NCBI RefSeq assembly: GCF_000002985.6 | Contig: NC_003280.10 | Span: 14,938,501 to 15,002,500 of the forward strand | Source of the DNA: Caenorhabditis elegans | Lineage: Eukaryota; Nematoda; Chromadorea; Rhabditida; Rhabditidae | DNA: 64,000 nucleotides | Direction of reading: 5' to 3' | In this document: positions 50,031-60,167 of the stretch, one piece after another | Layout: every line of letters starts with the position of its first letter | Numbering within the stretch: position 1 is the stretch's first letter | Position numbers and translations under genes: made by a program | The notes under the pieces: model-generated | Seen by the model: the letters and a program-made list of their open reading frames with translations, nothing else | The model's database searches: none | What the model was told of the DNA's origin: nothing

Positions 50031-52810
50031 ATGCAAATCGATATGCTCAAAGGACCAATTGATGTAAGTTAATTCAAATTTTGACTATTTCGAACTCTAA
50101 ATTATTTAACCTTCCAGAATCCTGTGCTTATCAACAAGGTTTTCGGAAATAGAGCAATTGTCAGCGTTATTTTGGAAAATGTGTCAAATCAAATGGAACC
50201 TCTGTTGGGGTTAAGGGTAAGAGTAGTGATGGTACTTTTGTATTATACCCCGCCATTGTGAAAATTAATTTTTTAACCTATAAAATAAAAACGTGTGGAA
50301 TGGTTGTGTGTTTTTAGGCTTACAATTAGGAAATAACCATTCCTAATAGTAAGCTTAACAAAGAAAATGGGTATCACGTTTAATTTAAACGGATAAGTAA
50401 TCGGATCGACGCTTAATTTGAAAAACTTTTTTTTCGAAATGCGCTGTGACGTCACAAGTTTTAAAACAACAATTTCCCGCCATTTCGTGTTTAGTGAGCA
50501 GTCCAATTCTTTTCTAGATAATAAGTTCAAACTCACCATGGGGACATACTTTTTTATGAAATTATTATAGTTTCTAATGCCAGTTGTTAATTTTTCTATA
50601 CCTTTGAGATATCAATCAGGGCTCTTCGGGAACCGGCAGTTGGCTCCGTGAATGGTTTTTCTTTCTAGAAAAATACATACAGTGCTGGCCAAAAAGATAT
50701 CCACTTTTAGTTTTTTAATGATTTCGCTATTTTTTCAAATAAGTATAACTCCAAAACTAGAAATGCTATCAAAAAACTTTTAACTGGTAAAGTATAGCCC
50801 GTGATCAAGTCTATATGTTTTTACATGTTTAAATAATTCACTAAAATCATGACAAGTAATAAAGCGGCCGACATCTCGTGAGTCCATTTTTGATGATGAT
50901 TACTAAAACAACTGTAACTCAAGGGTCATATTTTTAATGAAAGGTTTGAGAAAGAAATATAATGTTTATATAATTTTTCATTTTTTGCACATATTAACTT
51001 TGTCCTGAAACTTTCAATAAAAAAGATATGTGAGCTGAAACTAATGCCTCACAAAACACTGTTTAGGCGCTATATTCAAAAATCTGGTTTGGCGGATTGA
51101 AAATATTTTTTTGGTCAATTTTTGTGAAGAACTAATGTTGTTATAATATTTGAACTATATATTAACCAAAAAATATAATTCAGGACAAGTTATCCACTGT
51201 TTATGAGAAATGTGCTCGAAATGACACTATGCAATTCCTCTTTGGACTCTCTTATCTTTTTTGTTGAAGGTTTCAGGACAAAGTTAATATGTGCAAACAA
51301 TGAAAAATTATATAAACATTATATTTCTTTCTCAAACCTTTCATTAAAAATATGACCCTTCAGTTACAGTTGTTTTAGTAATCATCATCAAAAATGGACT
51401 CACGAGATGTCGGCCGCTTTATTACTTGTCATGATTTTAGTGAATTATTTAAACATGTAAAAACATATAGACTTGATCACGGGCTGTTGTCAGAATTGCC
51501 CGCCAAGGATCAACCCCGACAACTTTCTAGTACTATAATATGGGTTTCTATGAAGTGCCCACACTTCTCACCCATATTAATCACTCAATATTGTTCTACT
51601 AATTATTCTGATATCGATAACCTTTTATTACGTTCAAATCCGTTCATTTTCACTCATAAAAGCTCTTGTGAATACATCAATCACCACTAACAGCAAGCTC
51701 CACCTCTTCGACAGTACTTCGGTTCCAGTCGAGACCCTCGCGTCCACACTTGGCAACGCGCCAGCCTTTTTAGGCCACTGACGTCAGGCGCGCCAAATTA
51801 TTCAGTCGATAAGATTTCGATGATCGCTGCTGGTGTTTATGTTTTACTGCCGAGTTTATGCTTCATTCGTCACCTCATAGCTAAACTCTCCTGCTTTACC
51901 ACTCGCTTTTAATATAGCTAAGCCTTGTTGTTCTAATTACTGTTGACTACTCATCTATCCTAAGACTAAAACTGTCTCCCATCCACTCGCCAAGAGTAAT
52001 CTCCCCTACACTTAATCACCAATCAAGGATTCTTCCACTCGCGTTAAACAGCTCCATGGTTTTTTATCGAGAAGAACTTCATCCCTCTTTTTCCATGTAT
52101 TTCACTGATTACCCGCTTTACTTGTTTTCTCCTATTTATCCTGGCCCTTAAGACCAATAAATAGGTTTTCGAGTACTTATTCTTCCGTGTTGTTTCTCTC
52201 TCTCACTTCAGATATTACGGGTAAAAGCTTTGAGTCGGGGCATCTGGGTTAGGTAACTGAAGCTCTGACGACACCGACTATATATTATACGCGAGCTCCA
52301 CACGGGCTATACTTTACCAGTTAAACGTTTTTTGATAGCATTTCTAGTTTTGGAGTTATACTTATTTGAAAAAATAGCGAAATCATTAAAAAACTAAAAG
52401 TGGATATCTTTTTGGCCAGCACTGTACATATTTGAATATGATATGAACCGTTGCTAATGTTACCGGACTGGCAAAATTTTTGGACACCTGCAAACAGCAA
52501 AGTTGCCGAACTCTGAAACTTTTGGAAAAATCAAAAACTTTATCGTTTTTTTTTCACACTACAATTTTTGTTTCAGATGATCAACAAATTGTTCAACACA
52601 GAAGTTTTGCACAAAATACGAAGTGCTCATCGGGAAATCCAAATCCACAACTTCCAGGCTTGTGTCGAGCGGGTAATCTATCCTTTTGACAGACCAATAA
52701 CCCCTCCACCACCTCTACCAGAAAATTATGAAAGACCTCCATGTACCTGTACATTGAATATAAATGCACACAAGACAGATATGAGCAAAGTGAAACGATT
52801 ATTCGAGTAA
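50031..52810 (+). CDS. Small protein of unknown function, 121 residues
   Basis: Exons 50031-50063, 50118-50216, 52577-52810, all in phase with good donors (GTAAGT, GTAAGA) and acceptors (TTCCAG, TTTCAG). The ATG at 50031 follows a TCGCAG acceptor at 49985 and an in-frame stop. The product begins MQIDMLKGPIDNPVLINKVF, continues with a hydrophobic VSVILENV segment, and ends with a charged helix, a PPPPLPENYERPP stretch, a CTC pair and KVKRLFE. I recognise no family. The 2.36-kb second intron is mostly a Tc1-ended foldback element with a solo LTR inside it. An overlapping frame from 49847 is Cys/Arg-rich, but its stop falls before the donor. Confidence 0.55.
50680..52424. mobile_element. Tc1-ended foldback element, interrupted by a solo LTR
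   Basis: Both ends read CAGTGCTGGCCAAAAAGATA, the terminus I know from Tc1, flanked by TA at 50678-50679 and 52425-52426. Without the LTR and one copy of its target repeat, the element is about 922 bp and nearly all palindrome: the left arm (50680 to about 51050) is mirrored in about 51245-51484 plus 52308-52424. It includes AAAGCGGCCGACATCTCGTGAG in both arms. No transposase is encoded, so it would depend on Tc1 transposase in trans. It occupies the second intron of the small gene. Confidence 0.88.
51485..52302. mobile_element. Solo LTR of an LTR retrotransposon, 818 bp
   Basis: Begins TGTTGTCAGAATTGCC and ends CGAGCTCCACA, flanked on both sides by the 5-bp direct repeat CGGGC (51480-51484 and 52303-52307), as expected for an integrase-generated site. 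Composition differs from its surroundings (less AT, few homopolymers). Near the 3' part it has AATAAATAGG (about 52157) and CTCTCTCTCACTTC. No internal coding region or second LTR is present, so it is a recombination remnant. It splits the right arm of the foldback element. Confidence 0.87.
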
Positions 52811-53144
52811 TTGGAAACCAACATTAAAGGTGGAGTAGCGCCAGAGGGGATTGTGTTTAAATTTACTTGTAATGATCCAAAATGACTGAATCTCATAATA
52901 ACAAATTCCAAAAAAAAAATTAGATTTTGTATAATTTCTGGTCAAAGTTTTGGCAAATTTTGAAAAGTATGAGTTTTTTGAGGAAATCCAAAACTGTGTC
53001 GCATGTTCCGACCCCTACAATCATCATCATTACTTATATATAAAAAAATAGTGTGGGTCTGTCCATAGTTTGTAGTCTATGTAGTCTTTGTAGTCTGTGA
53101 CGTCACCCCTAAAGTCACTGAGAGTTGTGGGCGGGGCCAGTCAC

Positions 53145-53255
53145 CCTTCGTGGCGAGACCCATCGTTGCGAGACCCTTCGTGGCGAGACCCATCGTGGCG
53201 AGACCCATCGTGGCGAGACCCATCGTGGCGAGACCCATCGTGGCGAGACCCATAC
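53145..53255 (+). repeat. 15-bp tandem array CATCGTGGCGAGACC
   Basis: About seven units of CATCGTGGCGAGACC or CTTCGTGGCGAGACC. Being a multiple of three it reads as a repeating pentapeptide, which explains the long open frame here. Related arrays: 55070-55195 and 62100-62350. Confidence 0.9.
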
Positions 53256-53257
53256 AT

Positions 53258-53560
53258 TTTGGCGGGAATTTAAATTTTCTTTGAAATTTTTCGGCGGGAA
53301 TTCAAATTTTCTGTGAAAATTTTTGGCGGGAATTTAAATTTTCTTTAAAATTTTTTGGCGGGAATTCAAATTTTCTGTGAAAAATTTTGGCGGGAATTCA
53401 AATTTTCTGAAAAATTTTTGGCGGGAGTTCAAATTTTCTCTGAAAAATTTTGGCGGGAATTCAAATTTTCTGAAAAATTTTTGGCGGGAATTCAAATTTT
53501 CAGTGAAAAATTATGGCGGGAAATTCAAATTTTTAGAGAAATTTTGTCGGAGTAGTCAAA
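53258..53560 (+). repeat. Array of ~31-bp units with E2F-like TTTTGGCGGGAA
   Basis: About nine units of TTTTGGCGGGAATTCAAATT plus a TTCTGTGAAAAA-type spacer. TTTGGCGGGAA matches the known E2F/DP consensus. Spacing of 29-34 bases puts the sites about three helical turns apart. Confidence 0.85.
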
Positions 53561-53699
53561 TTTAACTTTGTTTGACAGAAAAAAAAGTATGAAGGGGAAG
53601 ATAGTTTGAACCACAGAAGGTTCACACCAAATTCCCGCACACAACCAATGCGACATACCGGCACATTTGTTTAGAATTTAATAAACCTATAGAAGAGGA

Positions 53700-54375
53700 A
53701 AACTTCATGCAATAAACTTCGAGAATCTTCTAGAAATTTCGAAATACTTCTAGATATCTCGGATTACGTAACACTTGACGACGTCACACATGATGAGGAC
53801 ATTAAGTAAACGTCACAGGCTGAACCCAATATAATTTTCAGAAAATTCTGGAACCTTCTAGAATTTTGGAGAAACTTCCAGAAAATTCTGATGACGTCAC
53901 AATCACTGGCGTAACAAAAAATAAGTCACAGATTATGACGTCACATATGATGACACCTATATAGTCTCACATTCGGAAAAAAATAGGTGATGACGCCAAA
54001 TATATCAGCGTCACAGAATGTGACGTCATAGGCTCCGCCCATTACAGTAAAAGAAACTTCTGGAATCTTCCAGAAGTTGCAGAAAAAGAAGAGAATGTTC
54101 CAATAACGTCACAAAAGATGACGTCACTGATAAAGACATCACAGGAACTACCCATTAATATAATCAAGAAGATTCTACAACCATCTAGAAACTTCTGGAT
54201 TTTTCAATGTAGTGTGCAAAATTTAAATTTTGACTATTTCATTGTGCAATTTTTAATTTATATTATTACAAGTTTAAACTATATTAAATCTGTCCTTCTA
54301 AAACCCAATTCGTTTCAAGACCCAAAACTTCTAGAATCTTCCAAAAAAATTCTATATAAGGAGAAGAAAATTATC
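53700..54375 (+). promoter_or_regulatory. Heat-shock-element and TATA promoter upstream of the Helitron replicase start
   Basis: Inverted GAA/TTC heat-shock elements are frequent: TTCTAGAA at 53728, 53856 and 54329, with further TTCCAGAA/TTCTGGAA pairs near 53845-53890, 54055-54075 and 54180-54200. The last (54329) lies about 17 bases before TATATAAG (54353-54360), and the ATG follows at 54398, an hsp-16-like spacing. TGACGTCA-type palindromes occur about eight times between 53780 and 54130. Function is inferred from motifs only. Confidence 0.65.
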
Positions 54376-54397
54376 ATTTTCTCATTATTAATCAACA

Positions 54398-54880
54398 ATG
54401 GATAACGAGCTAACAAGTCGACCCGATTCAATAATGGATACGGAACCAACAACTCTACCCGATTCAGCAATGGATACCAAACCAACAAACCTGCCTGATT
54501 TCCCTTCTACATCCCAAGAACCCGTCTCTAGGAGGACACGTTCCAGAACATTAAGGTAAGGATCTTGAATGCTCGTGGAATTTTACCAATAAGCAGTTTT
54601 AGTGACAACTCAAATGCTGTATGGAAGAGAGAACGTCGTTCAAGAGAAACTTCGCAAGAATCAGAATCAAGACTCAGGATGGATTGGGAAAGAAAAAAGG
54701 AAAAACGAGCTTCAATGTCAGAAGAGGAAAAGGCTGAGATGAAATATAAAAAAAGAGTATGGATGAAGAAAAAAAGAAATGAAGTAGCAAAAACACACGA
54801 TACGTCATCTGTTGCCAATCCTAACTACCTTGGAAGCATGAGATGTGTGTGCAAGAACTGCAATGCCAGATTCTTTCAAG
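54398..54880 (+). CDS. Helitron replicase/helicase, N-terminal fragment
   Basis: Exons 54398-54555 and 54597-54880 (147 codons plus one base). Exon 1 has three PDS(I/A)MDT-like repeats; exon 2 is a highly charged Arg/Lys/Glu helix (SEEEKAEMKYKKRVWMKKKR), then NYLGSMRCVCKNCNARFF, resembling the conserved LG-M-x-C-x2-C block near the N terminus of eukaryotic Helitron Rep proteins. The donor CAAG|GTATAC would continue with a glycine codon as in that family. The Rep HUH and Pif1-type helicase parts are absent: the second Helitron begins 75 bases downstream. Family assignment rests on this one block and the Helitron ends around it. Confidence 0.6.
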
Positions 54881-54954
54881 GTATACATTTTTTCAAAGTT
54901 TAGTGAACTTCTACTTCTTATTTCCATTCTGAGTTTTAGATTGGTTTTTTTTCA

Positions 54955-56228
54955 TCATTACTTATATATAAAAAATACAGTTCGTCTGTCCATAGTTTGT
55001 AGTCTATGTAGTCTTTGTAGTCTGTGACGTCACACCCAAAGTCAGTGAGAGTTGTGGGCGGGGCCTGTCACCTTCGTCGTGAGACCCATCGTGGTGAGAC
55101 CCTTCGTGGTGAGACCCATCGTGGTGAGACCCTTCGTGGTGAGACCCATCGTGGTGAGACCCTTCGCGGTGAGACCCTTCGCGGTGAGACCCACATTTTT
55201 GGCGGGAAATTCAAATTTTCTGTGAAAAAAATTTTGGCGGGAAATTCAAATTTTCAGTGAAAAAATTTTGGCGGGAAATTCAAATTTTCAGTGAAAAAAT
55301 TTTGGCGGGAAATTCAAATTTTCAGTGAAAACATTTTGGCGGGAAGTTCAATTTTTCTATGAAAAAAATATTGGCGGGAAATTCAAATTTTCAGTGAAAA
55401 AATTTTGGCGGGAAATTCAAATTTTCAGTGAAAAAATTTTGGCGGGAAATTCAAATTTTCAGTGAAAAAATTTTGGCGGGAAATTCAAATTTTCAGTGAA
55501 AAAACAATTTGGCGGGAAATTCAAATTTTCAGTGAAAAAGATTTTGACGGGAAATTCAAATTTTCTGAGGAAAACATTTGGCGGGAAATTCAAATTTTGG
55601 TTCTGGAATCAATTTTTTGTTTCAGCACCTTCTGGAAGTTTCAAGAAAATTCTAGAATGTTCTAGAATCATCTGGAAAATTCAAAAAAGTTCTGAAATGC
55701 TCTACAACCTCCTATAACTGTAGGAGTTTTTATTTGTTTCGTCACATCTATATTCAAAGAACTTACTATTAGTAGTTAATTATTCAGACTTCTCCAGTTA
55801 AGGAAAGTTATTAACTTATTGAAAAAAACTGTAACTTTGTGGAATTATTTCGGGGGAGGGGGACAGCTCGCCACGCCAACAGTGAGAAAAATAGTGTGGT
55901 GCGCGGACCTCGAATGATGTCGGCGGCTGATATTACCTGGGGTACTGCTTTTTGCCTTTTCCCCGTGAGTGAACGAGAAAAAGGCGGGGACTATTTTGGG
56001 GTACACGCAACGCAGTTTTATAATTTTGAGTGTAGAAAAATCAGAACATTCTAACTGTCTCTTTGAATTTTCTGAATCGAATACCATGGAAGAAGAAAAT
56101 GCGATTTAATCGATGAAGTTTCAACTTTTTTAATGATACATTTTTGAATGATTGAAAGGACATCTATGTGTTATACATTTTAAACTCCGCCAGTCGTTGG
56201 CCGCGCCGGAGGCGCGGTCATCGGCTGG
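54955..56228 (+). mobile_element. Helitron copy 2, complete non-autonomous, 1,274 bp
   Basis: Starts A|TCATTACTTATATATAAAA and ends with a 7-bp GC hairpin (CCGCGCC-GGA-GGCGCGG, 56200-56216), 8 bases, then CTGG|T: the TC ... hairpin ... CTRR structure with A/T insertion typical of Helitrons. Inside: a 15-bp array (about 55070-55195), an array of about 12 units of TTTTGGCGGGAAATTCAAAT (55197-55590), and paired heat-shock elements TTCTAGAATGTTCTAGAA (55650-55667). No coding region. Confidence 0.87.
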
Positions 56229-56240
56229 TATATATATATA

Positions 56241-56282
<42 letters not shown>

Positions 56283-56283
56283 C

Positions 56284-56328
<45 letters not shown>

Positions 56329-56335
56329 AAATAAA
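56229..56335. repeat. (TA)n microsatellite at the Helitron 3' junction
   Basis: About 100 bases of TATATA with occasional AA or CA interruptions, starting directly after the CTGG terminus; probably the AT-rich target of the insertion. Confidence 0.85.
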
Positions 56336-56444
56336 ACAAAATTTTGTATAAAAATAGAGGAAACTAGGAAATAACTCTGTTTTTTGGTCGACTTCCAAAA
56401 TTATGAGTGGCAAAATCAATTTCTGCATATAGAATTTGAGAAAT

Positions 56445-58944
56445 ATGTGGAAATTTATTTTGTGGACTGAAATTTTCCAATTGAAACATTTTTTAATGAA
56501 AAATATCTCAATATCTCAAGAAATAACTTGTCAATTATGTTTCAGATTTCTACAGAATGTGGTTAATGTAAAAGTCTACAAACTGCACATCCAGCCGGAA
56601 AAGGGCCCGAAATATCTGCTGTGCGAAGAAGAATTGCTTCATGATTATATTTTCGATTATTTGGTTGGACAAAACTGTAAGTCGGTTTTTGAGACTAACT
56701 CAAGCTGGTTTCCTAAATTATTTAGGTTGAGAAGTTGACTTAAGTACACTTATTAATGTTCAAAATTCTGCCTTCTGCCTATTTTTCACTGCCTTTACAA
56801 TTCACGTTAATACGAACGTATCTGAAAAAATAAAATAAAAATAAAAAACACTCCAATATATTTTAAATTTACTCTTATAGTTTTAGTTCAGCTTTTCAGA
56901 AAATTTAAAAAAAACTATTCAATTGAAATATAAAACTCGTGGGCATTTTTTGTTCGTCTTCCAAAAAATCTGGCATTTTTTGATAACTTTTGGAGCTCAA
57001 AAATTATTCAGTGCACGTACATGTTTGGTTTTTAAATAAGATCTGGATAGTTTTGTCTACATAAAATTCAAAGTACTCAAGTAGTCTACTTCATTTTTTG
57101 GGACAAAAACAATAGTTTAGGCCAAAACATTTTGTCTAATTTGTGGTATGTGCGGCGAATTTCGAAGTTTGCCAAGCTCGGCAAACTTGCCGCACACCAT
57201 AGTAGAGGTTTTAAACAATTTCCTACTAACGATACATAACATTTAAAGCAACTCTCAATTGATTTTATTGTTCAGTGTATTTCTTCATTTCAGATGGAAT
57301 CGTTGAAGAATATAAAAACGCTTTGTGCTGTGGTTGTGCGAAATGCCGCAAAATACATACAAATGGAAATTGTACAGTTTATGAACCAATACAATTCCAA
57401 TATTTTGGTGAACGTTCGATATCTAGTCAGTTTTTGGCATTAGTCCATCAGAGATTTGGTATTAGTGGTGCACGCCGACTTTGTAACCGCTTTTTGGCGA
57501 TAGAGGAACAATTCGACAGTTGTTCTTTCTATGAATTTAGTAACTTTGGAATGGATGCGATCATTCGGATCCGAGCTGTATGGAGAATCGGTGTCAACGG
57601 AACTCATGGAACAAATCAAGACAGATTCACACGATTACAAAGAATTGGGAATAAAAGATTGGTGAGTACATATTTTGGAGCTTGTTGATTAGTATGTTAT
57701 ACTGGTGTTAAACTGTGCCAGGCTGACGGTTTGATCTACAAAAAATGCGGGAATTTTTTGTATTAAAAAATGTGAATTCAGCGCGTTCTTAACCATGCGA
57801 AATCAGTTGAGAACTTTGCGTCTCAACTCCCGCATTTTTTGTAGGGCTACGTAGACCAAGCCGAAATGAGACACTCTGACACCACGTGTTAAAATACCCC
57901 CATTGATACTGCAAACTTGTGGATTTTTAATGTTCTTACTGTGAAAAAAATATTGTGTTTAACAGGTTGCTTCATACGGTCATACGCGAGCCCCCAGGAC
58001 TTCAGCATGAAGGGAATCACCGCGCGAATGAATTCATCAATTCACGGATAACATGTCACACATTTACTGTTATACTACTTGGAACAGAAGTCCTCTCGAT
58101 ACCAAGAGACTTTTTAAATCGGCTCATTCCAAAATGGAATGTCAAGAATTTCAGACTAGAGTTTCGATTCAACGCTCGTAGTGCTTGGGATCCTTATCTT
58201 TTTAAAACGGCACCTTCAAATGCTGTGTTCAATGTCCCATTCAACACACAATCAATTTCTAATGTTTTACTTGGAAAGGTGGAGGTTGATTTACAATACA
58301 CGAGGAAGATGCTACTTGCTATGGAACTACTTCTGGAGTATGACTATTATTGGAAATTGGACAATATAATTGCAAATGTCCAAAGGAACTTCCCGAGCAA
58401 TAGTCTGACGGTACTCTTTCCTAAAACTCATCTTCTCATTTCACCGGAAAATATGGGTAGGGTCGCTGCAAAACTTATCAGGCTCACTGAAAAGAACCAA
58501 CAGAGAAATGGAATTGTTACATTCAAATTGTACTATCAGCACGAAGAAGGAGAGGAAGAAGAGGAGGAAGAGGTAGATGAGGACGAGGACGAGGAAGGGG
58601 AAGAGGGAGAGGAAGAGGAAGAAGAAGAAGACGAGGTAGAAGAAGTTCCCCAGAAAATCTCAGAGATTTTCAATTTAGGAGCCCATCTTGTAGGAGAACC
58701 ACCTGAGAATTGTTGGTATCTCGAAGACATTCTCACTATCCCCAAAGAAATCATCAAAGACGCATTTGGAGATGTAACTGTCTGGTATGGAAAAAGTTTC
58801 CAATTGAGGAATTCAATAGCAAACCGGAGAATTCACTTCAATTTATTCTATACCAAAAACTATCTGAAAAAGTTCTTCATGGAGAGAGATGGATGCATGA
58901 TGGAAACTGAATTTTTACGGCATTTCAAGGACATTGCGAACTAA
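56445..58944 (+). CDS. Acidic-stretch protein of unknown family, about 512 residues
   Basis: Exons 56546-56676, 57294-57661, 58006-58944 join in frame; exon 1 is open back to an ATG at 56445, though a good TGTTTCAG acceptor at 56545 means it may be internal. The first part has Cys pairs (CEEEL..., then ALCCGCAKCRKIHTNGNC), a possible zinc knuckle. The last exon has a mixed alpha/beta-like sequence, WDPYLFKTAPSNAVFNVPFN, an uninterrupted acidic run of about 35 Glu/Asp-rich residues, then NCWYLEDILTIPKEIIKDAF and an Arg/Asn-rich end FMERDGCMMETEFLRHFKDI. I recognise no family; F-box/FTH-like worm expansion proteins are one thought, unsupported. For exon 3 a TTTAACAG acceptor (57965) also exists, but only CTTCAG (58005) keeps the frame. 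Confidence 0.7.
57714..57888. mobile_element. MITE-like element in the intron of the acidic-protein gene
   Basis: Same family as 49218-49394: GGTTTGATCTACAAAAAATG arm, CGCGTTCTTAACCATGCGAAA core, TTTTTTGTAG arm and the end CTGACACCACGTG. It lies wholly inside the intron 57662-58005. Confidence 0.8.
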
Positions 58945-60167
58945 GTCAATATAGACTATAAATCTTTTCAATACATTTTAAATGACCTTTTAAAAACATT
59001 TCACAATTTTTCATATCGACCTTTTGTAATATTCGATGTTTCGTTTTTGTATCAAGTTTTTTTTTACATCTAAAAAATTCCTAATAAATAAAATAATTGC
59101 GCACTTCCTAGTTTCTTTGTTTTTGTAATTTAACTCCCAGTGCCAATGGGGTCTGTCTCCCTTCACGGCGAGACCCATCATGGTGAACCTCAAATGAGGT
59201 GTGCCCGGAGATGAATAAACTGTTAGTAATTGTTAAAAATGAGTTACACGATTTTGAAAATCAGCTGACTAGGCTCACGCCGATACCCAATAATTTTGAA
59301 AAAAATAGAGAAAATTCTGGAATGTTCTGGAAAATTCAGAACAATGCTGAAATGTTCTATACCATTTTGAAAAGCTTAGAAAACTCTGCATAGTCCTGAG
59401 ATCATCTGGGAAAATCGAGAAAATTCTAGACTGATCAACCTGAAGATTGTTGATATCTCAAGCAGCAGCGCGGGCTTCAAATTTGATGGTTTTCAAAAAT
59501 CTCAGAGGGTCCCACAGGCAGGTTCGAATTTTTAACTCTAACTACAGTGCATTTGTTTTTCCACTTCTTCAATTTTAAATAAAGGCTCATTTATGGTCTT
59601 GACGTGCGTTTAGTCATCATGTTTAGAAGTTTCTGTGTAAAATTTGAAAAAGCAAAAGAAATACAAAATAAGAGATAAATATACTGTGATTTACGCGTGA
59701 TCTACGCAAATTTTACACAGAAACTTCTAAAAATGATGACTAAACTCGTTGCAAGACCATTCCGCATAAATGCGCCTCCCCATAAAATCGTAGAAGTGGA
59801 AAAACCAATGGACTGTGACTAATTAGCCTGTAAGGGAGTACCTTGTACATATGGGGGACCTTGCGAGCATTGTCTTCTCTCTTAATCTCACACGACCATC
59901 TGCTAATCTTAGAATACAGAAAATACGAGCACATATTCTCTACTGCTACTCCGAATTGGTTATTAATAAATTGTGATCTGAAACTTAACTTAAAAAAATT
60001 AAATAACTGTTTCAAAAACCCAAAACTCTAATTTTCCACTGATTGGGCACATTTTCAGTCGATAGGTTATCAAAATTGATTCCTATAGACTGAAATCCGC
60101 CAAAATCACTGAAAAAACGCGTAATAAACAACCGAAATATGCGAAATTGGTTGATAATTTATTGAAA
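58945..60167. other. Intergenic: Helitron scraps and a hairpin repeat
   Basis: 59150-59180 has a single CCTTCACGGCGAGACCCATC scrap of the 15-bp Helitron repeat, and 59290-59440 has TTCTGGAATGTTCTGGAA-type heat-shock-like sequence, both apparently Helitron remnants. 59595-59760 is an inverted repeat with arms of about 48 bases (TTTAGTCATCATGTTTAGAA and its mirror TTCTAAAAATGATGACTAAA). No supported gene. Confidence 0.55.

Larger units (their letters stand above)
53027..54954 (+). mobile_element. Helitron copy 1: 5' end, repeat arrays, promoter region and replicase start
   Basis: Opens A|TCATTACTTATATATAAAAAAA, matching the starts of copies 2 and 3 (TC after an A). Order inside: TAGTCTATGTAGTCTTTGTAGTCTG, a 15-bp repeat array, an array of TTTTGGCGGGAATTCAAATT units, a stretch with TGACGTCA and TTCTAGAA motifs, then the first two exons of a Helitron-type replicase gene. 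Copy 2 begins immediately afterwards and the rest of the replicase is missing, so this copy is truncated or was interrupted by copy 2. Confidence 0.75.

Noticed and set aside
49847..50062. Cys/Arg-rich 71-codon frame as the real first exon of the small gene
   Set aside because: Its stop codon lies just before the strong GTAAGT donor, so it cannot join the following exon; the frame from ATG 50031 does.
53145..53560. CRISPR-like array of repeats and spacers
   Set aside because: Units are directly adjacent with no unique spacers, in a eukaryotic genome and within Helitron ends; this is satellite-type repetition.
58536..58757. Serine-rich minus-strand frame
   Set aside because: It is the antisense shadow of the Glu/Asp-rich run in the plus-strand gene.
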